Source of the DNA: Bog-756 sp963756515
GTDB taxonomy: Bacteria; Actinomycetota; Acidimicrobiia; Acidimicrobiales; RAAP-2
Direction: 5' to 3'
Assembly (NCBI GenBank): GCA_963756515.1
Contig: CAVWNV010000002.1
Coordinates: 62,001-126,000, forward strand
DNA length: 64,000 nucleotides
Each line of letters opens with the position of its first letter. The stretch's first letter is position 1. This document shows, piece by piece, positions 50,163 through 58,407 of this stretch. The notes under the pieces were generated by a model. The model saw nothing but the letters and a program-made list of their open reading frames with translations, was not told the origin of the DNA and did no database searches. A program made the translations under genes and the position numbers.

Positions 50163-50332
50163 GGGCCAAGGTTACCGGCCCCGTTCGGGGTGCCTCTCAG
50201 CTGGCCGGCCGGTCCAGTACTGGTAGCCGCGGCGATAGCCGTGGGTGCTGCCACCCGCCCGCGGGTCGTACGGCGCACGAAGTCGTACTGCCCGCACGAA
50301 GCAGCCGTTGACCACCTTGGCGATCAGGTACG

Positions 50333-51001
50333 TCAGCCCGCCGGGACCTGGGCCACCACCGTGACCAGTGGGGGCAGCACCACGGGATCGTCGCCGGGGT
50401 CGACCTCGGTCAGCATGCGCAGATAATCGGCGACCGGTCCGGGGCCGGCGCCGGCCGGTGCCTCGGCCCACGCGTCCACGGTGATCAGTCCGGCGTCGCG
50501 GGCCAGCGAGGGGAGCAGGGCGCCGATGTCGGGATGCCGGGCCGCCGGCATGGAGAACGGCTGGCCGTCGATCCGTCCCGCCGAGGTGATGGGCTCCTGG
50601 GCCACGACCCAACCCCCCGGTCGAACGGACGCGGCCATGCGGGCCAGGACCACCGAGGGGTCCATGACGTGCAGCAGCAGGAACCGGCAGAAGGCCAGGT
50701 CCACCTGTTCGGGGAGTATGAGGTCCTCCCCTGACTGCGTGATGGCCACCACCTGGCTGTGGGTGGCGGCGGTCTCGGCCACCTCGTCCCGGGCCATGGG
50801 GTCGCTGTCGACGGCATAGACCCTCCCGCCCCGTCCCACGATCTCGGCCAGCGCCACCGACACGTCGCCACCGCCGGCCCCGACGTCGGCGCAGGTCCAA
50901 CCGGGTCCGATCCCGAGGCGTTCGAGCGCGGTGGCCAGGGGTCGCCGGTAGACATCGTCGCGCAGGCCCCGCAGTTCCATCCGGCCCAGGCTACCGGTCA
51001 C
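50333..51001 (-). CDS. SAM-dependent class I methyltransferase
   Basis: A 222-residue Rossmann-fold methyltransferase. Motif I is CADVGAGGGDVSVALAE, the acidic residue of motif II sits in VYAVDSDPMA, and motif III region reads LPEQVDLAFCRFLLLHVMDP. GGWVVAQEP is the post-motif III strand. Small-molecule methylation is likely but the acceptor is unknown. GTG at 51001 is preceded by GGGAGG 8 nt upstream; ATG at 50980 is an alternative. The 170 bp after it contain no supported gene. Confidence 0.8.
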   Translation of the reverse strand: MTGSLGRMELRGLRDDVYRRPLATALERLGIGPGWTCADVGAGGGDVSVALAEIVGRGGRVYAVDSDPMARDEVAETAATHSQVVAITQSGEDLILPEQVDLAFCRFLLLHVMDPSVVLARMAASVRPGGWVVAQEPITSAGRIDGQPFSMPAARHPDIGALLPSLARDAGLITVDAWAEAPAGAGPGPVADYLRMLTEVDPGDDPVVLPPLVTVVAQVPAG

Positions 51002-51171
51002 CACCCCGCCCTCCCCGGGTCCACCCGGCCCCAGCCCGAGCGGCGGGAATGGTGTCGACGACCCGGGAGCGGGGCCGTCCTTGCCGCTCCGTCGTCGGGT
51101 CCGTCGTCGGGTCCGGGGAAAGGCCTGGACCTGTGCCCTGGCTGTCCCCGTACCCGGTAACCTCACGGTTC

Positions 51172-51603
51172 GTGCGAGTCACCATGATGTTGTGCGACGC
51201 GGCCCAGGTCTCCGACGGCAAGCTCTACGTGCTGGGCGGGGGCTGGAGCATGACCGGTCCCGACCCGGTGCCGTCGGCCATCGCCCTCAAGATCGACGTC
51301 GGCTGGCACGAGGCCGAGTCGGCCCACCACTGGGAGTTGTTCCTCGAGGATGCCGACGGACGACCGGTGCTGGTGGACACACCCGAGGGCGAGCATCCGG
51401 TGGAGGTGCGGGGTGAGTTCACCGTGGGTAGGCCGCCGGGCATTCCCGAGGGCTCACCGATCGACGTGGCCCTGGCCGTCAACCTCGGCCCCCTCCCGCT
51501 CAAGCCGGGCACCCGCTACACGTGGCGCATGGCCATCGACGGCGAGTCCCAGACCGACTGGGTGCTGGGGTTCACGACCCGGCCCACGCTGGTCCGGGAC
51601 TGA
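51172..51603 (+). CDS. DUF6941-family protein
   Basis: A 143-residue protein with the blocks VTMMLCDAAQVSDGKLYVLGGGWSMTGP and PSAIALKIDVGWHEAE typical of the actinobacterial DUF6941 family. Function unknown; predicted all-beta and cytosolic. The GTG at 51172 starts at VRVTMMLCDAAQV and is favoured because upstream codons are low-complexity. Six bp before the MaoC gene, so co-transcribed with it. Confidence 0.82.
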   Translation: MRVTMMLCDAAQVSDGKLYVLGGGWSMTGPDPVPSAIALKIDVGWHEAESAHHWELFLEDADGRPVLVDTPEGEHPVEVRGEFTVGRPPGIPEGSPIDVALAVNLGPLPLKPGTRYTWRMAIDGESQTDWVLGFTTRPTLVRD

Positions 51604-51609
51604 CGTTCC

Positions 51610-52122
51610 GTGACTGTCTTCGATCGGCCGTTCGGCCGGTACTTCGAGGAGTTCGAGCCCGGTGACGTCTACCGCCACTGGCCGGGTAAGACGGTCACCG
51701 AGGCCGACGACCATCTCTTCTGCATGATCACCATGAACCACCATCCGCTGCACATCAATGCCTGGTTCGCCGAGCACGAGACGGTGCAGGGGCGGAATGT
51801 GGTGGTGGGAAACCTGGTCTACTCGCTGGTGCTGGGGATGAGTGTTCCCGACGTCAGTGGGATGGCCATCGCCAATCTGGAGGTCGAGTCCCTCGTCCAC
51901 CGGGCACCGACCTTCCACGGTGACACGATCTATGCGGAGACCAGGGTCATCGACAAAGTGGCGTCGAAGTCGCGCCACGACCGTGGTGTGGTCACGGTCG
52001 AGACCAAGGGGTTCAACCAGCACGGGGAAGAGGTGTGCTTCTTCCGGCGCAAGGTGATGGTCTGGAAGCAGGCCGACGCCCCGCCCCGCCGGCGTCCCTA
52101 CGGGGACGACGTCTGGGCTTGA
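51610..52122 (+). CDS. MaoC-family hotdog dehydratase
   Basis: A 170-residue hotdog-fold protein. The hydratase motif region is TEADDHLFCMITMNHHPLHINAWFAE, with Asp and His at the usual catalytic positions of R-hydratase-type enzymes. It resembles the MaoC proteins found beside CitE and acyl-CoA dehydrogenase genes in mycobacteria (branched-chain acid catabolism) and mesaconyl-CoA hydratases. The lyase and Mcd-type dehydrogenase a few kb away suit that role. GTG start; the TTG of mutY overlaps its stop. Confidence 0.85.
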   Translation: MTVFDRPFGRYFEEFEPGDVYRHWPGKTVTEADDHLFCMITMNHHPLHINAWFAEHETVQGRNVVVGNLVYSLVLGMSVPDVSGMAIANLEVESLVHRAPTFHGDTIYAETRVIDKVASKSRHDRGVVTVETKGFNQHGEEVCFFRRKVMVWKQADAPPRRRPYGDDVWA

Positions 52123-53045
52123 CCGGACCGGGCGGCGCCGATCCGATCAGGAACCGACTTCAGGTCGAGGCCATCGGTCGGGCCATCGAGGGTTGGGGCA
52201 CCGCTCTCGGAGGGGAGTCGAGACGACCCGAGTTGCCGTGGCGCTCGACCCGTGATCCCTGGTCCGTACTGGTCAGCGAAGTCATGGCCCAGCAGACTCA
52301 ACTGGCCCGGGTGGTCCCCGCCTACCGCCGGTTCGTGGAGCGGTTCCCGACCCCGGCGTCGTGCGCGGCGGCGTCGACGGGCGACGTGCTCCGAACCTGG
52401 CAGGGGCTCGGGTACAACCGGCGGGCCCGCAACCTCCACCGGGCGGCCCAGGTCGTGACGGCCGACCACGGGGGCCGAATTCCCTCGGACCTGTCCGGGC
52501 TGCTCGCGCTTCCCGGCGTGGGGGCCTACACGGCCCGGGCCGTGTTGGCCTTCGCCTTCGGGGCCGACGTCGGCGTGGTGGACACCAACGCCGGCCGGGT
52601 CCTGTCGCGCGCCGTGGCCGGACGTCCTGTCAGTGCCGGTGAAGCCCAGCGGCTGGTGGACGCCATGGTGCCACCCGGGCGTGGATGGTGGTTCGGCCAG
52701 GCCCTCCTCGACCTCGGGGCCGGCACGTGCGTGGCCGGAACGCCCCACTGCCGCGACTGCCCCATACGCCGGCGCTGCCGGTGGGCTGCCACCGGCCGGA
52801 CCGGAACGGATCCGGCTGCGGGGTCGGCCGGGGTCTCGATGCCCCAGAGCCGTTTCGACGGCTCGGACCGACAGGGCCGGGGCCGACTCGTCGACGCCCT
52901 GCGCCGGGGGGAGGTACCCATCGGGGCGGTGGCATCGGTCGTGGGCTGGGAGGACGACCCCGGCCGGGTGGACCGGGTGGTGTCCGGACTGGTGGCCGAG
53001 GGGATGGTGGTCCGGACGACCGGTGGATCCCTGCGCCTGCCGTGA
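52119..53045 (+). CDS. mutY: A/G-specific adenine glycosylase
   Basis: A 308-residue MutY. LPWRSTRDPWSVLVSEVMAQQTQLARVVPAYRRF holds the catalytic Glu; LALPGVGAYTARAVLAFAFG is the helix-hairpin-helix and VVDTNAGRV contains the catalytic Asp. The iron-sulfur loop is CVAGTPHCRDCPIRRRC (C-x6-C-x2-C-x5-C). The usual C-terminal NUDIX-like domain is replaced by a short winged-helix-like segment. Start is TTG at 52119 overlapping the MaoC stop (TTGA), as no later start would keep the N-terminal helix. Removes A opposite 8-oxoG. Confidence 0.93.
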   Translation: MTGPGGADPIRNRLQVEAIGRAIEGWGTALGGESRRPELPWRSTRDPWSVLVSEVMAQQTQLARVVPAYRRFVERFPTPASCAAASTGDVLRTWQGLGYNRRARNLHRAAQVVTADHGGRIPSDLSGLLALPGVGAYTARAVLAFAFGADVGVVDTNAGRVLSRAVAGRPVSAGEAQRLVDAMVPPGRGWWFGQALLDLGAGTCVAGTPHCRDCPIRRRCRWAATGRTGTDPAAGSAGVSMPQSRFDGSDRQGRGRLVDALRRGEVPIGAVASVVGWEDDPGRVDRVVSGLVAEGMVVRTTGGSLRLP

Positions 53046-53088
53046 CTGGGTCGAGGCCCTTGTCGCCGGATCTCCGTCGGTCCAGGTT

Positions 53089-53958
53089 TCAGGCGGTGAG
53101 GAACCGCACGACGTGGTCGTTGACCTCGTCGGGTCGCTCCACGTGGAGGAAGTGTCCGGCTCCCTCGACCACCACCATCTCCGAGCCCTCGGACAGATGC
53201 TCGGTCACCGGTCCGATGGTGTCGATCCCGATGCAACCGTCGTCGGCGCCGTGGAGATAGAGCGTGGGTTGTGGGGCGACGGTTCCCGCGGCCTCCTGGG
53301 CCCGGGCCGCGGCGGGATCCTCGGGCGGGCCGGCGAAGGTGGCGCGGTAGTAGCCGATGGCCGCGCTCAGGCCTTCGGGTGTGGCCAGAGCCTCCTTGAC
53401 CCGTGCGGCATCCCAGGAGCCGTCGAAGCCGGGCGACCAGTCCGCCCACAGGCGGTCGACGAAGGCGTAGTCGTCGATCGAGACGGCGTACTCGGCCAGG
53501 GGTGTCTGGAAGAAGAACACGTACCAGCTGCGACGGAGTTGATCGAAGGAGAAGAACCCGTCGGCCATGGAGGCCTGGGGGGCGACGGCGGCCGTCACCA
53601 ACCGCCGCCAGCGCTCCGGCTGGACGGCGGCGGCGCCGTAGGTGGCGAAGGCGCCCCAGTCGTGCCCGATGAGCACGGCATCGGCCCCGCCGCCCAGCGC
53701 CTGGTGCAGCCCGCAGGCGTCGAGGGCCAACGTCCCGGTGTCGTAGCGACCGTCCCCGGGCACCGCGCTGGGGGCGTAGCCGCGCATGAACGGCGCCACG
53801 GCGTGGAAGCCGGCTTCGGCCAGACGGGGGAGGAGGTATCGCCACGTGTGGGCGGTGTCGGGGAATCCATGCAGGCAGAGGGCCAGCGGACCGTCCGGCG
53901 GCCCATCATCCAGGTAGGCGAAGTCGGTGCCGTTGGCGGAGACGATCGGGAGGGCCAC
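53089..53958 (-). CDS. alpha/beta hydrolase, epoxide-hydrolase-like
   Basis: A 289-residue alpha/beta hydrolase. The oxyanion loop LCLHGFPDTAHTWRYLLPRL, the nucleophile elbow LIGHDWGAFATYG (Asp nucleophile), the cap domain starting around FFSFDQLRRSWYVFFFQTP, the acid in LYLHGADDGCI and the base in VEGAGHFLHVERPDEV fit epoxide hydrolases and haloalkane dehalogenases. Two Tyr in the cap that would protonate an epoxide cannot be assigned with certainty. GTG start at 53958. Convergent with mutY. Confidence 0.88.
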   Translation of the reverse strand: MALPIVSANGTDFAYLDDGPPDGPLALCLHGFPDTAHTWRYLLPRLAEAGFHAVAPFMRGYAPSAVPGDGRYDTGTLALDACGLHQALGGGADAVLIGHDWGAFATYGAAAVQPERWRRLVTAAVAPQASMADGFFSFDQLRRSWYVFFFQTPLAEYAVSIDDYAFVDRLWADWSPGFDGSWDAARVKEALATPEGLSAAIGYYRATFAGPPEDPAAARAQEAAGTVAPQPTLYLHGADDGCIGIDTIGPVTEHLSEGSEMVVVEGAGHFLHVERPDEVNDHVVRFLTA

Positions 53959-54162
53959 GTGGCGGAGGGTAGCCCGGCCTCGATCCCTCCGCAGGTCCGG
54001 TCGGACCCCGAACCGGCCGTCTGCCCCGGTCCGCCCGACAGAGCCCCTTCGACAGAGCCCGATCGAAAGAGCCCGATCGAAGGCGCCCGATCGACCCCGG
54101 TGCCCACGGGTCATCCGGGCCAGAAGGGGTCGCCCGTCATGTCCGACTAGCCTGCACCTTCG

Positions 54163-55020
54163 GTGAGGATCACTTACTTCGGTGTCCGTGGCTCGTGCCC
54201 GTGCTCCTCCGACCGCTATCGCCGATACGGGGGAAATACGTCCTGCGTACTGGTGGAGGTGGGCGGAGAGCCTCCCCTGATCATCGATCTGGGGACGGGA
54301 CTCCGCGCCCTGGGTGAACAACTGCTGGCGCAGCAGGAGGCGAGCGGTGTTCCGCTCCGCGCCAACGTGCTGCTCTCCCACCTGCACTACGACCACGTGC
54401 TCGGGCTCCCGTTCTTCGCCCCGATGCGGGACCCCGGTGCCGTCATCGATGTCTTCGGTCCCGGTCAGGGCGGTGCCGGTCTGGAGAGCGTCCTGGCCTC
54501 CATGGTGCGGCCACCGTTCTTCCCGATCCATATGGCGGAGTTTCAGGGGACGTTCCGGTTCACCGAGCTCGAGGGATCGGACGAGTTCGCCATCGGAGCC
54601 GTCAAGGTGAGGGTCGGCGCCATCCCCCACATCGGGCGGACCCTGGGATTCCGGATCGAGGCGGATGGCCGGTCCCTGGTGTACATCTCGGACCATCAGG
54701 CACCGGCTGACCTGAAGACCGTGGAGCCAGAGGTTCTCGAGCTGTGCCACGACGCCGACCTGCTCCTCCATGACGCCCAGTACACCGAAGAGGAGTTCGT
54801 CAACGTGTCCGACTGGGGCCACTCGACGGCCAACTACGCCGTCGAGGTGGCGAGGCAGTCCGGCGCGAAACGACTGACGCTGTTCCACCACGACCCGGCC
54901 CACTCCGACGAGACCATCGACCGGATGCTGCTCGGCGCGCAGGAGCTGGCCTCGCGGGCACCGGCGATCGAGGTGAGCGCAGCCTCCGAAGGTTCGATCG
55001 AGGACCTGGGCCAGGACTGA
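54163..55020 (+). CDS. MBL-fold metal-dependent hydrolase
   Basis: A 285-residue metallo-beta-lactamase-fold protein. GVRGSCPCSSDRYRRYGGNTSCVLVE and the zinc motif LLSHLHYDHVLGLPFF, followed by SDHQAP and later HDAQY and DWGHSTANYAVEVA (further ligands), place it with phosphodiesterase- or RNase Z-like MBL proteins. GTG start. The flavin reductase gene follows 2 bp later, with RmlC-like and SDR genes after it, so this is one plus-strand unit. Substrate unknown. Confidence 0.86.
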   Translation: MRITYFGVRGSCPCSSDRYRRYGGNTSCVLVEVGGEPPLIIDLGTGLRALGEQLLAQQEASGVPLRANVLLSHLHYDHVLGLPFFAPMRDPGAVIDVFGPGQGGAGLESVLASMVRPPFFPIHMAEFQGTFRFTELEGSDEFAIGAVKVRVGAIPHIGRTLGFRIEADGRSLVYISDHQAPADLKTVEPEVLELCHDADLLLHDAQYTEEEFVNVSDWGHSTANYAVEVARQSGAKRLTLFHHDPAHSDETIDRMLLGAQELASRAPAIEVSAASEGSIEDLGQD

Positions 55021-55022
55021 CG

Positions 55023-55541
55023 GTGGGGTTCGACGTCGACGGCTTCAAGGACGCCATGAGCCGGTTCTCGACCGGTGTGACCATTGTCTCGGGCATCGAG
55101 GACGGCCGACCGGTGGGCTTCACCTGCCAGAGCTTCGTCTCCCTCTCCCTCGAACCCCCGTTCGTGGCCGTGGCCCCGGCCCGTACCTCGACCAGCTGGC
55201 CCAGGATCGCCCGGTCCGGCTCGTTCTGCGTCAACGTCCTCGGCGACCACCAACGGGAGCTGTGTCAGAGTTTCGCCGTGTCCGGTGGCGACAAGTTCGT
55301 CGACGTCGACTGGCACCCGGCCCCGGCCACCGGGGCCCCCGTCATCGAGGGCAGTCTGGCCTGGGTCGACTGCCGGGTGGAGCTGGTCCATGACGCCGGC
55401 GACCACGAGCTGATCATCGGGAAGGTCCTCGACCTGGGGACCAACGACGGGTCCCCACTCCTGTTCTTCCGGAGCGGTTTCGCTACTCTTGCCCGTCACG
55501 CAGGGGATGGAGTGTCTCCAGCCGAGGCAGAGAGCAGATAG
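55023..55541 (+). CDS. flavin reductase family protein
   Basis: A 172-residue split-barrel flavin reductase. RFSTGVTIVSGIEDGRPVGFTCQSFVSLSLEPPFVAVAPARTSTSWPRI is the FMN-binding half, and GSFCVNVLGDHQRELCQSF the next conserved block. These enzymes supply FMNH2 to two-component monooxygenases or reduce flavin on their own. No monooxygenase partner gene is next to it. GTG start; tightly spaced in the operon. Confidence 0.9.
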   Translation: MGFDVDGFKDAMSRFSTGVTIVSGIEDGRPVGFTCQSFVSLSLEPPFVAVAPARTSTSWPRIARSGSFCVNVLGDHQRELCQSFAVSGGDKFVDVDWHPAPATGAPVIEGSLAWVDCRVELVHDAGDHELIIGKVLDLGTNDGSPLLFFRSGFATLARHAGDGVSPAEAESR

Positions 55542-55552
55542 GAAGTCACGTC

Positions 55553-56104
55553 GTGCCCCAGATCAAAGAGTCCGAGGTCATCGCCGATGTCATCGTGGTG
55601 GAGCCGGATGCCCACGGCGACGAGCGGGGCCGGTTCGTCGAGACGTACCGGCGCAGCTGGTTCCCCCTGGGACGTGAGATGACACAGGCCAACCGGTCGG
55701 AGAAGCAGGCCGGGGCCATCGTCGGCCTCCACTACCACCTCCATCAGGCCGACTACTGGTACGTGCTCCGGGGCACGGCCCGGGTCGTCCTCCACGATCT
55801 TCGCCAAGCCTCGCCCACCGACGGCGCCACCCTGACCCTCGATCTCGACGGCGATCACGACCGCGGCCTGTTCATCCCTCCCGGGGTGGCCCACGGCTTC
55901 GCGTCGCTCACCGATCTCACCCTCTGGTACCTCGTGGACGGGTACTACAACCCCAACGACGAGCTCGGTGTGGCATGGGACGACCCGGCCATCGGGGCCG
56001 ACTGGGGTCTGGCCGACCCGGTGCTCTCCGTTCGGGACCAGGCCAACCCGCTCCGATCCGAGATCCACCCGGGACTGCAGCCTCGGGCCGGCCTCCGAAC
56101 CTGA
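55553..56104 (+). CDS. dTDP-4-dehydrorhamnose 3,5-epimerase-like protein
   Basis: A 183-residue RmlC-type cupin. PDAHGDERGRFVETYRRSWFP and QANRSEKQAGAIVGLHYHLHQADYWYVLRGTARVVLHDLRQ are the family core, with GLFIPPGVAHGFASLTD later. The usual motif of RmlC, RGLHYQ, here reads VGLHYHLHQ, so the Arg that contacts the substrate is replaced; activity on dTDP-sugar is uncertain. No rmlABD genes are adjacent. GTG start. Part of the plus-strand unit with the flavin reductase. Confidence 0.82.
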   Translation: MPQIKESEVIADVIVVEPDAHGDERGRFVETYRRSWFPLGREMTQANRSEKQAGAIVGLHYHLHQADYWYVLRGTARVVLHDLRQASPTDGATLTLDLDGDHDRGLFIPPGVAHGFASLTDLTLWYLVDGYYNPNDELGVAWDDPAIGADWGLADPVLSVRDQANPLRSEIHPGLQPRAGLRT

Positions 56105-56166
56105 ACCGGGCGCCCTCCGAACCGCCCGTCGGCCTCGGAACGGCGCGGTTCTGTCAGACTTCGTGC

Positions 56167-57099
56167 ATGGCAGCCCGACCCGCTCCCGAGCCGAGGAAGA
56201 CCACGGCCGGAAAGGCCCGGTCCACGTCCGCCCCGGCCACGTCCTCGGTGGCCGAAGGATCCTCCGCCGACGCCTCCCCGGCCACAGGGAGCTCGGCCGC
56301 CACAGCACCGTCTCCCGTGTCCCGGGGTGGTCACCTGGGCTCCCCGAGCACCGGGGTCCTGGTCACCGGCGGAGGATCCGGCATCGGTCGCGAGACCGCA
56401 CTGGCCCTGGCCGAGGTGGGTCGACCGGTGGCCATCTGGGACATCGACGCCGCCGGAGCGGAGGAGACGGCCGCACTGTGCCGCCAACGGTACGGGGTGG
56501 TGGCCGACTGGTCGGTCGTCGATGTTGCCGATACCGGAGCCATCGAAGCGGCCGTACCCCGGGCGGAGCGTGCTCTCGGGACCCTGGGCGGCTGCGTCCA
56601 CGCCGCCGGGGTGTCCGGCGCCATGCCTATCGACCTCATCGACGACGTGGTGTGGGACTCCACGCTCAACATCAATCTGAGGTCCGGAGTGATGATCGCC
56701 CGCATGCTCGTCGAGCCGTTCCGCTCGGCCGGACCGGGCTCGTCGATGGTGTTCATCTCGTCTATCGAGGGGCTCTTCGGAAGCCACTTCCTCACCGCCT
56801 ACTGCGCTTCGAAGGGCGGCGTGCTGGGTGTGATGCGCTCGATCGCCCAACGCTTCGCCATGGAGGGGTTCCGAGTCAACGCGGTGTGCCCCGGTGCCGT
56901 GGCCACACCCCTGCTGGCGCCGGCCTTCGAGCTGCCCGGATTCCGGGAGCAGTTGGAGGAGAGGACGCCACTCCGACGGGTGTCCACCCCTGACGAGATC
57001 GCCCGACCGATTCGATTCCTCCTGTCCGACGAGGCCTCCTTCATCACCGGAACCCATCTCACGATCGACGGGGGGCTGACCTCCGTCACCGCGGTCTGA
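56167..57099 (+). CDS. short-chain dehydrogenase/reductase with long N-terminal tail
   Basis: A 310-residue SDR. The first 55 residues are low-complexity (Ala, Ser, Pro, Thr), unlike most SDRs. The catalytic domain follows: TGVLVTGGGSGIGRETALALAE, WDIDAAGAEETAAL, VHAAGVSG, VFISSIEGLFGSHFLTAYCASKGGV (Ser and Tyr-x3-Lys) and AVCPGAVATPLL, ending in GTHLTIDGGLTS. Asp in WDID favours NAD(H). The ATG at 56167 gives the whole tail; a shorter start near residue 55 would be more usual. Substrate unknown. Confidence 0.85.
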   Translation: MAARPAPEPRKTTAGKARSTSAPATSSVAEGSSADASPATGSSAATAPSPVSRGGHLGSPSTGVLVTGGGSGIGRETALALAEVGRPVAIWDIDAAGAEETAALCRQRYGVVADWSVVDVADTGAIEAAVPRAERALGTLGGCVHAAGVSGAMPIDLIDDVVWDSTLNINLRSGVMIARMLVEPFRSAGPGSSMVFISSIEGLFGSHFLTAYCASKGGVLGVMRSIAQRFAMEGFRVNAVCPGAVATPLLAPAFELPGFREQLEERTPLRRVSTPDEIARPIRFLLSDEASFITGTHLTIDGGLTSVTAV

Positions 57100-57255
57100 C
57101 GGAACGGGCCCCGGAAAGCGGTGAATCCGGATAGTGGTGAACAGGTCACTCCCCGGGAGCCGCCCCGGACCCGGTAGCAGGTCCGGGGGGTCGTCGGGCC
57201 GTCGACGGCCGTGCCCACTTCGTGCCGGACGGCTATGTCGGGTTGAATAGTCGGG

Positions 57256-58407
57256 ATGTGGATCGTCCTCGCCGGTGTGGCAGTGATCGCCGTGGTGGTC
57301 ATCGTGGTCACCGTGTTCCGGCGACCCAAGGGGGATGATCTGGGCTCGGTCCGGAGCTACCACTCGGCTCTGGGAACGCTGGAACACCTCTCCGACAGCG
57401 GGGGCCCTCCGCCGGAGGCGCTCGGGCGAAGCGTCCGCTCCCGTCCGCCCTCGGTCAGCCCTCGCTCCTCGCGGGAGCCGGGATCGGCGGCCGTGACCGG
57501 CCCGGCGCCGCGCTCCGTTGCCCGGGGGCTCCCTCCGCCGGGTGGTGGTGCCGTCCCTCCCGTCCCGGTCCGGGGAAATGACGAGTTCCCGGATCCGGAG
57601 CGACCGCTGGTGTTCGACGACTCCCGGCCGCTGGATCGAGCTCGGAGCCAGAGCCCGGTCGAGGAACCGGCCGGGCCCCGAATCGACCGGGTACAGCGCC
57701 ATGCGCTCGACTCCATGAACCGGCGCCCGAAGAGGTTGACCTCCGTGCTGATCGTCGGCGCCGTCGTCCTGCTGATCGTGGTGCTGGCCTTCGTCGGGAG
57801 CAAGCGCTCGTCTCACGACCACGGTCACACGGCCGCCGGCTCGTCCTCGACCGCCGGGACCGCCCACCCGGCGTCCTCGACCTCGGTCTCCGATCCGTCC
57901 TCGCACTCGGGCACCCACTCGACGGGAGCCGGCTCCGGAGCCACGTCGCCAACGAAGTCGGGCACGAAGTCGACGAGGACCAAGACCACCCCGACCACGC
58001 AACCGACCGAGATCGTGGCCCTCACGTCCACCTCGACCTCGGCCACCTATCCCGTGGTCACCTCCTCCTATCGCGTGACGGTCACCGCCTCGGGCCCGAT
58101 TTGGGTGGCGGCCTCCTCGGTCTCGTCGGGGTCCACGCTCTGGGCCGGAGTCCTCCAGCCCGGGGCGGTCCAGGTCATCCGGGCCACTGGTGCCATCACC
58201 GTGCAGTTGGGCACCCCTTCGGCCTCCCTCGCCGTCGACAAGGTGCCGGTGATCTTCCCCCCGACGGTGCACGCCCCGTTCGTGGCCACGTTCCAGCCGA
58301 CCGCGGCGGCCACCGCAGCCGCCGCGGTCGCCGCGGCCCAGGCGGCCGGGTCGACGACCACGACCGTGGCCACCGCACCGACGTCAGGCACTACGTCTTC
58401 GCCGTGA
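57256..58407 (+). CDS. two-helix membrane protein with a RodZ-type C-terminal domain
   Basis: A 383-residue protein. An N-terminal helix (residues 2-21) and a second helix (about 160-182, VLIVGAVVLLIVVLAFV) flank a disordered linker. A Ser/Thr/Gly-rich region leads to a C-terminal domain (about 270-335) with SYRVTVTASGPIWVAAS, LWAGVLQPGAVQVIRATGAITVQLG and SASLAVDKVPVIFP, resembling the DUF4115/RodZ C-terminal domain. The usual RodZ helix-turn-helix domain is absent. A cell-wall or division role is only a guess. Its 3' end overlaps the convergent ptrB gene by 17 bp. Confidence 0.72.
   Translation: MWIVLAGVAVIAVVVIVVTVFRRPKGDDLGSVRSYHSALGTLEHLSDSGGPPPEALGRSVRSRPPSVSPRSSREPGSAAVTGPAPRSVARGLPPPGGGAVPPVPVRGNDEFPDPERPLVFDDSRPLDRARSQSPVEEPAGPRIDRVQRHALDSMNRRPKRLTSVLIVGAVVLLIVVLAFVGSKRSSHDHGHTAAGSSSTAGTAHPASSTSVSDPSSHSGTHSTGAGSGATSPTKSGTKSTRTKTTPTTQPTEIVALTSTSTSATYPVVTSSYRVTVTASGPIWVAASSVSSGSTLWAGVLQPGAVQVIRATGAITVQLGTPSASLAVDKVPVIFPPTVHAPFVATFQPTAAATAAAAVAAAQAAGSTTTTVATAPTSGTTSSP

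Noticed and set aside
48498..50426. A 642-codon plus-strand frame opposite the Mcd-type gene
   Set aside because: It is His/Gly/Arg-rich without any recognisable domain, and the minus strand encodes a clear acyl-CoA dehydrogenase.
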